Shown here: positions 33,844 through 42,785 of the stretch, one piece after another
How the letters are laid out: each line of letters starts with the position of its first letter
Numbering within the stretch: position 1 is the stretch's first letter
Source of the DNA: Deltaproteobacteria bacterium
Lineage (GTDB): Bacteria; Myxococcota_A; Polyangia; Polyangiales; Polyangiaceae
Reading direction: 5' to 3'
DNA: 64,000 nt
Assembly: GCA_003235365.1 (NCBI GenBank)
Contig: QJWJ01000254.1
Location: 53,664 to 117,663 of the forward strand
Position numbers and translations under genes: made by a program
The notes under the pieces: model-generated
Databases searched by the model: none
What the model was told of the DNA's origin: nothing
What the model saw: only the letters and a program-made list of their open reading frames with translations

Positions 33844-36357
33844 TCACTCCGAGAACGCAGCACCGGCGCACGCGACGAACGTCACCGTGCCGGACTTCGG
33901 CGTCCCAGTACCGATGAAGCGCAGCTTGCGCTTGGCGGTGTTGGGACACTTCTCGACGAGTTCGTCAGAGCCGAGACCCTTGGCGGGGTCGACGTAGCAC
34001 CAGCCGTTGCCGGATGCGACTTCGTTGTTCAAGCACGTGTCGTACCCGCTGCGATCCACGTCGGCGGTCAGCTGGGTGATCTCACACAGCTGGAAGCTCG
34101 CGCAGTCGGCCTCGTTGTCGCACTGGAACGTCGCCTCGAGCTGCTGCCGCACGACGGGGTCCACCGCGGCAGAGACGGGGCCGCGAGCCTGATCGCTGCA
34201 GTCGGGGGATTCACCCGGCAACAGACGCTTGGCTTCGACGATCACGCAAGCCGCCTCGGGCTGGTCAGCCTCGTTCTGGCGCACCGACAACTCACGGTTG
34301 AGGCACTTGTCGGCCAGCTGCTCCTTGAGGCGGTCGACGATCGCGCCGACTGCAGGGCGGTAACCGAAGTCCTTGGCGTTCGTGTTCTCCGTCTCCTTGG
34401 GACAGATCGAAGCAACGATCGAGTTGGTTCCGTAGTCGTACAGCACCTGCAACTGACGCAAGCTGGGATAGGCCTTCGCGTAGCGCTGTGTGGTGTCGAA
34501 CTGACCGTTCGGCGCCTGACAGAGCGGGTTCTGGAAGGTATCGCCACCGAAGTCCGTGCAATCGCAGTTCGGAACCGCTTCACCCGCTTCGCGGCGGTTG
34601 CGGAACTCCTCCTGGCTGATGCAGGGCTGCCGGTCACCACTGAGCGGGAAGATGCACGCGTACTGCAAGTCGCTGTTGTCTGCGACGGTCCACTCGTGGC
34701 CGTTGATCGAGTTGGCGAGGAAGCCACCGGTTGGGCCGGCGAGCGCTTCGCCCGTGGCGGGGTTGCTGCCGTTACGCGGCGTGATGGACTCGACCATCAG
34801 CGGATCCTGTGGCGCGGGGATACCCGTTGCCGGCTCACGTTCACCGATCAGCCACTCCCAATTGATGAGGCGGTCAGCCTCGGCTTCGGGATTGTTGACG
34901 CGATAGACCAACGACTCGTTCGCGTTCGGCGAAACGGCCACGTCTTGCCAGGGCACGCCGACGATACCGGCGAGGAAGATCAAGCTCTTGGGACGCGGAA
35001 GCGCTTCGACCCGCTCGGTGTCCATGTTCATCGCCTTCTCCGCCTCGTAGGGCAAGTCGGAGTACAGCGGGTTCTGAACGACGCCCGCGCCGTCGGGGCA
35101 TGCGGTAGTGTCGGTGGGGTCCAACGTATCGGAGAACGGGCAAATCGTCTGCTGCACCAGCGCGTTCGAGTACCGTTCGACGGGATAGAGGTAGTCGACA
35201 CCGAAGCGACGCTTCTGCTGGAAGCAACGCAAGTTCGGGTGATCCTCGACACCATCGGAGGCGTAGCGCCGGCTTTCTTCACAACCGACGCCGACCGTCG
35301 CGCCATCCGAGTTGGTCGCAGCGGGACAATTGCCGGGCGGGGGGTTCGCTTGACCGCAGGAGTGACAGCACTCGTGATTCGGCCCGTACATCGGATCGTT
35401 GCATGCCGCGGTGCCCTTGAACGCCGGATTGAAGCCGCCATCTGGATTGACCGTCTGAGACAGACGCCACGTCTGGCCGCTGGCGCGGAACGAGCAATCG
35501 TTCTCGTCGCTGAGCATGATGATCGCGACGAGTGAGTCGGGGCGCAGGAACTGGGTGCGCTGATTGAGAATCACCTGGTCGACGAGCAGATTGCCGGCTT
35601 GATCCGTCTCCGGACCGGCGCACAGGTCGTTCATGTCCGACGCATTGCACGGCTGGCGCGTGACCTTGGTGTAGGGGTACGGGTCGATCAAGAAGCGATA
35701 CCAGGACTCCAGCGTCGCTTCCCAGCCACACCCGAACTCGCCGGCCTCTCGAACCAGGTTCGAGAACTCGTCGACGAATGCGCCACGTTGGCTCGAGGCC
35801 GTCCAGGCGAGGAACCCGGAGGCAGCACCGGTCGGCGCCGCGTCGGCACCGCGGGGGAGCGACGCGAGCAAGTGCGCCATGTCGACCGTCTGCTCGGACT
35901 TTTGAGTCTGACTCTGAACGCAGTCTGCAACCGCGCCGTAGCCGCCCAAACTGCTCGTGATCACGCCGATGTGGATGTCGCTGATCGGGTTGAACTCACG
36001 TGCCGACCCAGGCGGGCAGTTCTCATTTGCCGTCTGAGGCGTGTTACCGACGTCGTTGCCCATGGCGTCGACGCAGATCGGGCTGACGAGGCGTCCCACC
36101 AAGTCGGGAAGAGCCAGCGCGAGGATCTCCTGCTTGTCAGCCATCGAGATCGAGTTGTCGATCACGAACAACAAGTCGATCTTGTCGACCGCGGACTGCA
36201 CCAGCTGATCGACGATCACGTTCGTGGTTCTCGGCTGCTCACGCCCGACGGGTCTGTCGAGACAGCCGGAAGTACTGGCAGCGGCGCCCAGTGCGAACAT
36301 CCCCACGGTCAGTGCTCTGACCAGCTTGAGGAGAGAAAAGGGAGTTTTCGATTTCAT
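33844..36357 (-). CDS. Large VWA-type (MIDAS) lipoprotein
   Basis: 837 residues. The signal peptide ends in a lipobox (STSGC, Cys32). Shortly after comes DLLFVIDNSISM, with Asp67-x-Ser69-x-Ser71 forming the MIDAS metal site of a von Willebrand factor A domain. A later LVAIIMLSDENDCS stretch is the second MIDAS-region strand. The remainder, about 500 residues, is rich in Cys, Asn and Pro (for example CCHSCGQANPPPGNCP) and probably forms many disulfides or metal sites. Such proteins are common in myxobacterial genomes but their job is unknown; adhesion or surface display is a guess. It sits alone, with its own terminator. Confidence 0.85.
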   Translation of the reverse strand: MKSKTPFSLLKLVRALTVGMFALGAAASTSGCLDRPVGREQPRTTNVIVDQLVQSAVDKIDLLFVIDNSISMADKQEILALALPDLVGRLVSPICVDAMGNDVGNTPQTANENCPPGSAREFNPISDIHIGVITSSLGGYGAVADCVQSQTQKSEQTVDMAHLLASLPRGADAAPTGAASGFLAWTASSQRGAFVDEFSNLVREAGEFGCGWEATLESWYRFLIDPYPYTKVTRQPCNASDMNDLCAGPETDQAGNLLVDQVILNQRTQFLRPDSLVAIIMLSDENDCSFRASGQTWRLSQTVNPDGGFNPAFKGTAACNDPMYGPNHECCHSCGQANPPPGNCPAATNSDGATVGVGCEESRRYASDGVEDHPNLRCFQQKRRFGVDYLYPVERYSNALVQQTICPFSDTLDPTDTTACPDGAGVVQNPLYSDLPYEAEKAMNMDTERVEALPRPKSLIFLAGIVGVPWQDVAVSPNANESLVYRVNNPEAEADRLINWEWLIGEREPATGIPAPQDPLMVESITPRNGSNPATGEALAGPTGGFLANSINGHEWTVADNSDLQYACIFPLSGDRQPCISQEEFRNRREAGEAVPNCDCTDFGGDTFQNPLCQAPNGQFDTTQRYAKAYPSLRQLQVLYDYGTNSIVASICPKETENTNAKDFGYRPAVGAIVDRLKEQLADKCLNRELSVRQNEADQPEAACVIVEAKRLLPGESPDCSDQARGPVSAAVDPVVRQQLEATFQCDNEADCASFQLCEITQLTADVDRSGYDTCLNNEVASGNGWCYVDPAKGLGSDELVEKCPNTAKRKLRFIGTGTPKSGTVTFVACAGAAFSE

Positions 36358-36753
36358 TGCAGCTCGGGAACTCGTTGGAGTGGGGTTTTCAGGCTGTTTG
36401 CTTGGCTATTGCCAGAGTCTTGGGGGCGCCTGTTCGAGACGCACGCCGCCTGGCGGCAGTGTCGCGGATACTGTTGCGGATTACGGTGGGCCAGGATTGA
36501 CCCAACCCACCGGTGACCCTGAAGGAGCCATCCGTCCCGGTTGAAAAGCCGGGCGCTGGCGGAGACTAGAGGGCCGCCGCTGGGCCGTCAATGGGCCCCC
36601 CCGCGCGAGCAGCCCTTTCCACGCGATCACGGGTAAGAGTCGCTCATTACAGGAAATTCCGACGGTGGCTGTACTGCCAGGTTTCATGGTCACCCCATTG
36701 AACGCAAGATACGAGCCACCGCGCCACCGCACTACTTCGCGAAGCGCTCACCA
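36358..36753. other. Intergenic region between VWA lipoprotein gene and uvrC
   Basis: About 396 bases, with the VWA gene reading away to the left and uvrC ending at its right edge. The promoter of the VWA gene should lie near 36380-36430, where AT content is a little higher (GCTGTTTGCTTGGCTATT), but no boxes are clear. A short hairpin CCCGG/CCGGG occurs at about 36536-36553. No gene recognised. Confidence 0.4.
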
Positions 36754-36780
36754 AAGAAAGTCAACTGCGTTGACTTTCTT
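36754..36780 (-). terminator. Terminator spanning the uvrC stop codon
   Basis: Perfect 12-bp stem AAGAAAGTCAAC/GTTGACTTTCTT with a 3-base loop. The uvrC stop codon (TGA at 36763-36761) lies inside it. The 3' arm ends in TTTCTTTGG on the minus strand, so it can act as an intrinsic terminator. Confidence 0.7.
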
Positions 36781-38734
36781 CCGATGCTGACGGCAACTCA
36801 GTTGTCGGTGGTTGCTCGCGACCGTTGGTCTCGCTCTCCGGCTCCTCGGCCTCCCAGAAGCTCCTCAGCGCTTTGACGTGACGTCGATCGATGCCGCTCA
36901 GGGCCAGGAGCTCCGCATCAGTGGCGGTGCGGATGTTCTGTACGGAGCCGAAATGGCGCAACAAGATCCCCTTGGCCTTGGGCCCTACGCCCGGCACCCG
37001 GTCGAGCAACGACTCCATTCGACGCTGCTTGCCCGCCTTGCTTCGTCCGCGATTGGCAAACCGGTGGGCCTCGTCGCGCAGCATCGCCAACAGGAACAGC
37101 TCCGGACTGTTCGGTTTGAGCGCGATGGGGTTCTTCTGGTCCGGCAAGTACACGCGATCGACCAGCTTCTCGCCCGTGGCGTTTTCCCGTTCCTTGGCGA
37201 GACCGGCAAGTTGGAGGTCGAACAACCCCAGGTCGCGCGCCGCAGCCAGCGCTACGGCGAGTTGACCTCGGCCCCCGTCGACCACGAACAAGTCCGGCAA
37301 GTCCCACTCGCCCTGCCCTTCTGTCGCGTCTTTGCCGCGCCGGAAGCGGCGGCTGAGTACTTCGTACATCGCAGCGTAGTCGTCACCCTGGGTCGCCGTC
37401 CGCACCCGGTACGTGCGATAGCGAGACTTGTCCAACGCCGCGTCCTGCAGCGCCACGACCGAACCGACCGTGTCTTGACCGCCGAGGTGGGAGATGTCCG
37501 TGCACTCGATGCGCCGGGGTAACGTGGGCAGCCGCAATCGCGCCTGCAGCTTCGCCAACCGCTCGTCGACGTTCTCGGCGGCCCGTCGCTTCTCGACGAA
37601 GGCGTGACGAGCGTTGTCCAATGCCAGCTGCAGCAACTGTCGCCGGGCGCCCCGCGCCGGCGCCACCAGACGCACGCGCTTGGCCCCGCGCGACGCCGTT
37701 GCCCGGGCCGCGCGCTGCTCCGTCAACCACTCGGCAACGCCGTCGGCGCCTTCGGGCAGCACTGGCACGAGGATTTGGTCCGGCACGCTGCGGTCGGACT
37801 GCTCGGCATCGTACGTGTCCCGAAGGTAGGCGGAGATCAGTTCGTCGTCCGGAACCTCCACCCCCACGTGAGAGTCGCTGAGCGCTTCGACCACCCGCCC
37901 CTCGCGAACAATCAACGTGGAGACCTCGAGCAAATCGCCTTCGCGGTAAATGCCCAGGACGTCTTGGTCGAGTGTCTCCACGGACACGACACTCTGCGCC
38001 TGCCGGACACTCTGCACCGCAGCGAGCTGATCGCGGTAGGTCGCGGCCAACTCGTAGCGCATCTCCGCGCTCGCACCGTTCATGAGCTGCCGCAAGGTGG
38101 CGCTGAGTTTGTCGTGTCGGCCGCGCAAGAAAAGATCGACGGCCTCGACCTGCTGTGAGTAGGTGCGGACGTCGACCTCGAACACGCACGGCGCCGGACA
38201 GCGTTTGATTTGGTACTGCAGGCAGGGACGCTTGCGCGACGACAACTCGCGGTCCGAACATGTGCGCAGCTGGAAGTGCTTCTGCACCAAATGCAGCGTC
38301 CGCCGAGCGGCGGTCGCGGAGTGGTAAGGTCCGAAGTACCTCGCGCCGTCGGGTTTCGGCCGACGCACGAGATCCAGTCGCGGCCACAGCACTTTCGGAT
38401 CCAACCGGAGGGTCAGGTACTCCTTGTCGTCGCGTAGCTTCACGTTGAAGCGCGGTTGATGCTCTTTGATCAGGTTGTTCTCGAGGATCGCCGCTTCTTT
38501 CTCCGTCTGCGTGACCACAGTCGTGCAATCGGCGATCAAGCTGACCATCGCGGGCAGGTAGACCCGTTCGTCGCTGTTGCTGGCCGCGAAGTAGCTGCGT
38601 ACGCGGGAGCGCAGGCTCTTGGCCTTGCCGATGTACAGAACCGTCCCCTCGACGTCCCGAAACATGTAGACTCCCGGGCTCGCTGGCAGGCCCGCAAGCT
38701 TCTGCGTCAGAGCCGAATCACCTTCGGTCGTCAC
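36761..38734 (-). CDS. uvrC: Excinuclease ABC subunit C (UvrC)
   Basis: 657 residues from the GTG at 38734. UvrC makes both incisions in nucleotide excision repair with UvrA and UvrB. Domain order: GIY-YIG nuclease (GVYMFRDVEG...VLYIGKAKSLRSRV, first 90 residues), a Cys cluster (CLQYQIKRCPAPC), a UVR motif that contacts UvrB, the RNase H-like nuclease (CTDISHLGGQDTVGS and FVVDGGRGQL carry the catalytic Asp residues), and C-terminal helix-hairpin-helix repeats (VPGVGPKAKGILL). The frame is open 182 codons further up, but the family start falls at this GTG. It is divergent from the VanW gene with only 31 bases between starts. Confidence 0.96.
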   Translation of the reverse strand: MTTEGDSALTQKLAGLPASPGVYMFRDVEGTVLYIGKAKSLRSRVRSYFAASNSDERVYLPAMVSLIADCTTVVTQTEKEAAILENNLIKEHQPRFNVKLRDDKEYLTLRLDPKVLWPRLDLVRRPKPDGARYFGPYHSATAARRTLHLVQKHFQLRTCSDRELSSRKRPCLQYQIKRCPAPCVFEVDVRTYSQQVEAVDLFLRGRHDKLSATLRQLMNGASAEMRYELAATYRDQLAAVQSVRQAQSVVSVETLDQDVLGIYREGDLLEVSTLIVREGRVVEALSDSHVGVEVPDDELISAYLRDTYDAEQSDRSVPDQILVPVLPEGADGVAEWLTEQRAARATASRGAKRVRLVAPARGARRQLLQLALDNARHAFVEKRRAAENVDERLAKLQARLRLPTLPRRIECTDISHLGGQDTVGSVVALQDAALDKSRYRTYRVRTATQGDDYAAMYEVLSRRFRRGKDATEGQGEWDLPDLFVVDGGRGQLAVALAAARDLGLFDLQLAGLAKERENATGEKLVDRVYLPDQKNPIALKPNSPELFLLAMLRDEAHRFANRGRSKAGKQRRMESLLDRVPGVGPKAKGILLRHFGSVQNIRTATDAELLALSGIDRRHVKALRSFWEAEEPESETNGREQPPTTELPSASEESQRS

Positions 38735-38765
38735 GCGCAGCCCCCCCGTCCAGCCCCTTCGAGAC

Positions 38766-40556
38766 GTGTCAGATCCCACGCCCCCGCCCCTGCCCTCCGA
38801 ACGTCGAGCCGTCGCCTCCAGCGGCGAGGCGGATCCCCAGTCGACCGAACCGTCGATTGTTTCGCCCTCGTCGGGCGGGGCGTCGCGCCAGCCGCCTCCA
38901 GCGGCGAAGTCGGACGCCCCGGAAGGTGGCTCCTCGAAGCGCAACCCGGGCCAGTCGGTGGAAGTGGGGTCGACGGCAGGCGACGCGGGCACCCCGACCG
39001 ATCCCCATGGCTCAGCGACGGGAGCGAAACAGCGATTTCTACCGAACTCATCGTGGATCTGGATAGCGGTGGCGGTCGTCATCGGGGCGACCGCAGGCGT
39101 CGCCTTGCTGTACCGGTTCGCCGAACCCGCCACGCCTGAGCGAGGCTTGCCGCAACTGAGCCTGCTTGGCAAGCCGCTGGAGCTGGACGCCAATGCGCCC
39201 CAGCGCGCGCTCAATCGCCTGCGCCGGCGGGTCAACGGCGTGTTCGTGCTGAAGCTCGACCCGGGCGATGAGCAGCGCATCAGCTACGGTGATCTCGGCG
39301 TGCAGATAGACAAGGCGCGCCTGGCTCAGTTGCTCCGCGACACCGTCGACCAAACCAGTCCGCTGTCTCGTTGGCGCCGCCGATCGGCAGTCGCCCCGGG
39401 GGCGCCTCTGGCTCTGCCCGTCCCTTTCGACATCGACGTCGAGCGCGCGGCTCGCATGCTGATGCGGCTCAAGGACGAGTTCGACCGGCCGGCGGTGGAT
39501 GCCCGTCTGGACCTGGAGCATCGCCGTGTGGTTCCGAGCTCCCAGGGTCGGATCCTCGACGTCGACGCTACCTTGCAGCGGATCCAAAGCGCACTGCAGC
39601 AGGGAGAGCACGAAGCCGAGCTCGCTTTCGAACTCGTTTCACCGCGCCGCACCACCGAACAGCTCGCGGACGTGCGCTTCGACCACGTCTTGTCGTATTT
39701 CGAGACCAACTACGACGTCTCGATGCGCGCGGAAGCTCGGACGTTCAACCTGCGCCTGGCAGCCTCCAAGCTGGACGGTACGGTGCTTCTGCCTGGCGAG
39801 GTGTTCGACTTCAACCAGACGGTCGGAGCGCGCGACGAGGCGAACGGCTACAAGGTCGCGCCAGTGATCGCCCAAGGCGAGTTGGTGGACGGCATCGGCG
39901 GAGGCACCTGCCAAGTCTCTGGCACGCTACACGGGGCGGCATTTTTCGCGGGTCTGGAGGTCGTGGAACGCTACCCCCACACGCGGCCGAGCTCGTACAT
40001 CAAGCTCGGCCTCGACGCGACGGTCGTCTACCCGACCATCAACTTCGGATTCCGCAATCCCTACGACTTCCCGGTCGTGCTCCACGAAACCGTCAAAGAT
40101 GGCGTCGTGCGTGCCGAGATCCTCGGCCCCCAATCCGATGGCAGCGTCACCTTGATCCGCCGTATCCTTTCGGCCCGACCCTACGACGAAGTCGAACGCC
40201 CCGACGATCGGCTACGGCGCGGACAGCGGGTGCTGGCGCAACGCGGTGTGCCCGGCTTCACCGTGCAGATGTATCGAATCCTCCGCGACGGGCCACACGC
40301 CCGGCGCGAGGTGTGGAAGGGTGTTTATCCGCCAACCACCCAGATCGTGCGGGTTGGCACGGCGACTGACGATGGCAAGGCAGCGGGCAAGGACGATCCC
40401 CACGGCGAGTACCTGGCTGACGAGCTGCTGGTGGTGACGATGGCCCGGGACGAGGACAGCGCCGAGCCGAAGCTGACCGAGCGCCGAGAAGAGGGTCGCT
40501 TCGGCGTCGAGGGCTGGACGAACCAGGCGGGGATGCCCGTATTCAGGCGGAACTGA
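38766..40556 (+). CDS. VanW family protein with membrane anchor
   Basis: 596 residues. A Pro/Ser-rich disordered head (1-95) is followed by one membrane helix at about 97-117, so the rest is probably outside the cytoplasmic membrane. A peptidoglycan-binding-like region (about 140-300) precedes the VanW domain (about 310-480). The VanW hallmarks are LPGEVFDFNQTVGAR, GGGTCQVSGTLHGAAFFAGL and NFGFRNPYDFPV. VanW proteins occur in vancomycin-resistance clusters and many cell-wall contexts; their activity is not established. The start GTG at 38766 has no clear ribosome site. There are no van resistance genes nearby, so a resistance role should not be assumed. Confidence 0.9.
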   Translation: MSDPTPPPLPSERRAVASSGEADPQSTEPSIVSPSSGGASRQPPPAAKSDAPEGGSSKRNPGQSVEVGSTAGDAGTPTDPHGSATGAKQRFLPNSSWIWIAVAVVIGATAGVALLYRFAEPATPERGLPQLSLLGKPLELDANAPQRALNRLRRRVNGVFVLKLDPGDEQRISYGDLGVQIDKARLAQLLRDTVDQTSPLSRWRRRSAVAPGAPLALPVPFDIDVERAARMLMRLKDEFDRPAVDARLDLEHRRVVPSSQGRILDVDATLQRIQSALQQGEHEAELAFELVSPRRTTEQLADVRFDHVLSYFETNYDVSMRAEARTFNLRLAASKLDGTVLLPGEVFDFNQTVGARDEANGYKVAPVIAQGELVDGIGGGTCQVSGTLHGAAFFAGLEVVERYPHTRPSSYIKLGLDATVVYPTINFGFRNPYDFPVVLHETVKDGVVRAEILGPQSDGSVTLIRRILSARPYDEVERPDDRLRRGQRVLAQRGVPGFTVQMYRILRDGPHARREVWKGVYPPTTQIVRVGTATDDGKAAGKDDPHGEYLADELLVVTMARDEDSAEPKLTERREEGRFGVEGWTNQAGMPVFRRN

Positions 40557-40608
40557 CGGGCGCGGAGCACGGCAGAACCCAAAAATCTTCCCCATCGAAA
40601 CAGCCCCG

Positions 40609-40627
40609 CGGCGCGCACTCGGCGCCG
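40609..40627 (+). terminator. Possible weak terminator after VanW gene
   Basis: Perfect 6-bp stem CGGCGC/GCGCCG with a seven-base loop, 52 bases past the stop at 40556, followed only by TTCC. Confidence 0.35.
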
Positions 40628-40671
40628 TTCCAATGAGCGACTACCCTATTAAAAACCAACAGATAGATACA

Positions 40672-40702
40672 GTCCTACCGGACGGCCAACAGGCTGTAGG
40701 AC
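40672..40702. promoter_or_regulatory. Inverted repeat upstream of TetR gene
   Basis: Seven-base arms GTCCTAC / GTAGGAC with a 17-base spacer, within the 287-base gap before the TetR-type gene and next to an AT-rich patch (CTATTAAAAACC at about 40645). TetR regulators often bind such palindromes in their own promoters, but the wide spacer makes a simple RNA hairpin equally likely. Confidence 0.35.
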
Positions 40703-40843
40703 AAAGGCCCTTCCTTTTCGTCACGCAATGGTTGTATTAGGGCCCGCAAAGACCGGCACCGGCCGGCCGTTACCGAAGCTGACGGCGTGCCGCCCCGACG
40801 GGAGCCCCCCGCGCCGGTCGACTGACCCGAGACGAGTTTGAAC

Positions 40844-41605
40844 ATGACGCAAGACCTCGCTGTACCCCAGCACTACCAACCGGAAACCCACCTCGAAGAA
40901 ACCGATCCGACGCCGCGTACCGTCGATTGGAACAACCCTCGCGTGGCAGCGATCCTCGAAGCGGCAGCCAAGTGCTTCTCGCGCAAGGGGTTCAGCGCCA
41001 CGACGCTGGCCGAGATCGGCAAAGAGCTGGGACTGCGCAAGAGCATCGTCCACTACTACTTCGCCAGCAAAGCGGCGTTGATCCACGAAGTGCAGAGCTA
41101 CACGTACCACAAGTACCTGGAGCGCGTGCGGGCCTCGGTTCGCCACGACCTGCCCCCTGGAGAGCGCTCAGCACAGGGGTTCCATGCGCTTTGGGAGGCC
41201 GCTGGGGACGGCAACGTGGGCCTGAACATCGAGGTCTGGAGTGCTTCGCGCAACGACGAGGAGCTCAAGCGCCGAGCGGCCGCTCTGCAAAAAGAAAAGC
41301 GCAAGCTGGTCGCCCGCAGCATCGCGGACATGATCGGTGCCGACCCCTCTCGCATTCGGGAGTCGCTGTGCACGCTGGTGCTGAGCGTGCTCAACGGTTT
41401 GACGGTGTGCGAGTACGTCGAGGGCGAGCAGGCCAAGGCTCAGGAAGCATTCGACATCTTCGTCTCGCTGCTGCGCGCCGGGTTGTCCAATCTCGACACC
41501 CCGCAGCCCCAAGCGACGCCACAGGCCCCGCAGCCCGCCGCCCCGCAGCCCCAGCCGCAGCCGATGGCCCAACCGACGGCGGGTTTCCCCACCCACCACG
41601 GCTGA
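40844..41605 (+). CDS. TetR/AcrR family transcriptional regulator
   Basis: 253 residues from the ATG at 40844; a TTG two codons upstream is possible. The N-terminal helix-turn-helix is typical: AAAKCFSRKGFSATTLAEIGKELGLRKS... ending in VHYYFASKAALI. The ligand-binding part covers roughly 90-215. The last 35 residues are almost only Pro, Gln and Ala, a disordered tail not usual in TetR proteins. The 32 residues before the helix-turn-helix are also longer than normal. No target operon is obvious; holB follows after a strong terminator. Confidence 0.9.
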   Translation: MTQDLAVPQHYQPETHLEETDPTPRTVDWNNPRVAAILEAAAKCFSRKGFSATTLAEIGKELGLRKSIVHYYFASKAALIHEVQSYTYHKYLERVRASVRHDLPPGERSAQGFHALWEAAGDGNVGLNIEVWSASRNDEELKRRAAALQKEKRKLVARSIADMIGADPSRIRESLCTLVLSVLNGLTVCEYVEGEQAKAQEAFDIFVSLLRAGLSNLDTPQPQATPQAPQPAAPQPQPQPMAQPTAGFPTHHG

Positions 41606-41620
41606 GGCACACCGCCGCGT

Positions 41621-41648
41621 CGACGCGACCGTTCCACGGTCCGCGTCG
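41621..41648 (+). other. Hairpin just past TetR gene
   Basis: Stem CGACGCG-ACCG / CGGT-c-CGCGTCG (11 pairs, one bulge) with a five-base loop. It directly precedes the terminator at 41656 and may protect the transcript end. Confidence 0.4.
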
Positions 41649-41655
41649 TGCAGGG

Positions 41656-41685
41656 CGCCGTGAGGAGTCCCCTCGCGGCGTTTTT
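41656..41685 (+). terminator. Intrinsic terminator of TetR gene
   Basis: Ten-pair stem CGCCGTGAGG/CCTCGCGGCG (one G-U pair) with loop AGTCC, followed directly by five T. It is the best classical terminator in the window. Confidence 0.85.
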
Positions 41686-41772
41686 GCTTGGTGGCGGCTT
41701 GAAATCGAATCTGCAGCTCGACTACTGCTGACGGGCCGCGGCAAATCGCCCGGCATTCGACCGAGAGCGCTG

Positions 41773-42741
41773 ATGGTTTTCGACAGCATCGTCGGGCAGC
41801 AGGCCGCCAAACAGGTGCTCCTCGGGGCGCTACGGCGCGGGCACGTCCATCACGCCTACCGTTTCGAAGGCCCAGCCGGGGTCGGCAAGGAGCTGACGGC
41901 TTTCGCCCTCGCCCAGTCGCTCGTCTGCCAAACCCACGACGACGGCGGCTGCGGCGAATGCTCCGGCTGCCGTCGCGCGGTGACCCTCTCGGGCGACGAA
42001 CCCTGCGTGCCCCTGCATCCCGACGTCGTATTGGTCGGCAGAGGGGTCTACCCGAAGGCGTTGATCGGCGCGCGTGAGGCGACGGGGATCAGCGTGGAGC
42101 AAATCCGGCGCGTCATCCTCAGCCGGGTCGGCTACGCCCCGCACGAGGCACGGTCGCTGGTATTCATCGTCCGCGCCGCCGACGAGCTGACACAATCCGC
42201 CGCCAACGCGCTGCTCAAGACGCTCGAGGAGCCACAACCCAACGTCCACTTCGTGCTGCTCACCGATCGACCCCACCGCCTGCTGGACACCATCCGCTCG
42301 CGCTCGCTCGCGGTGCGGTTCGGGCCGCTGCCGGACGAAGCCATTTCCGGCATCTTGGCCGCGCGGGGTCTCAGCACCGATCTGGTGTCGTTGGCCGGAG
42401 GCAGCGCCGGGGCGGCAATCGAGTACGCCGACGAACAGCGAAGGCAGACACTTCAGCAATTCGCGCAGGGCGTCGATGCTGCGGTGGCAGAAGCAACCCT
42501 CGACGCGTCCCTCGAACTGGCCAGCAAACTGCCCAACGACCGCCACGAACTGCGCACGCGACTGCTGACTTACGGCGATCAGCTCGCAAACGCCGCACGG
42601 CGATGCGCCGAGACCGACCCGTCGGGAGCCGAGCGAAAGGCTCGACAGTATGCGGCGATCACCAACGCCCTGAGCACGCTCGAACGCAACGTGTCGCCGA
42701 CGCTCGCCGTCGAAGCGCTGTTGATCGAGTTGAGGGGTTGA
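41773..42741 (+). CDS. holB: DNA polymerase III subunit delta prime (HolB)
   Basis: 322 residues from the ATG at 41773. Part of the clamp loader that places the sliding clamp on DNA. FEGPAGVGKE at 31-40 is the P-loop region, here with GKE instead of GKT/S, as expected for the subunit that does not hydrolyse ATP. A zinc module with Cys52, Cys60, Cys63 and Cys66 follows. The sensor region SAANALLKTLEEPQPNVHFVLLTD and SRSLAVRF (SRC-like) are present. The frame is open far upstream through the TetR gene, but the terminator lies between, so this ATG is preferred. Confidence 0.93.
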   Translation: MVFDSIVGQQAAKQVLLGALRRGHVHHAYRFEGPAGVGKELTAFALAQSLVCQTHDDGGCGECSGCRRAVTLSGDEPCVPLHPDVVLVGRGVYPKALIGAREATGISVEQIRRVILSRVGYAPHEARSLVFIVRAADELTQSAANALLKTLEEPQPNVHFVLLTDRPHRLLDTIRSRSLAVRFGPLPDEAISGILAARGLSTDLVSLAGGSAGAAIEYADEQRRQTLQQFAQGVDAAVAEATLDASLELASKLPNDRHELRTRLLTYGDQLANAARRCAETDPSGAERKARQYAAITNALSTLERNVSPTLAVEALLIELRG

Positions 42742-42785
42742 GCTTTCCGCAACCGCGACGAGCGCACACCCGAAGTCGAGCCGGC

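Noticed and set aside
36761..39280. UvrC starting at 39280 (839 residues)
   Set aside because: The first 182 residues overlap the VanW gene on the other strand and lack any UvrC similarity; the family start falls at the GTG at 38734.
38766..40556. Vancomycin resistance cluster
   Set aside because: VanW alone, with no vanH, vanA/B or vanX genes, is not evidence for resistance.
40927..42741. 604-residue TetR-HolB frame
   Set aside because: Its first 282 residues are an out-of-frame shadow of the TetR gene, and a strong terminator lies between the two genes.
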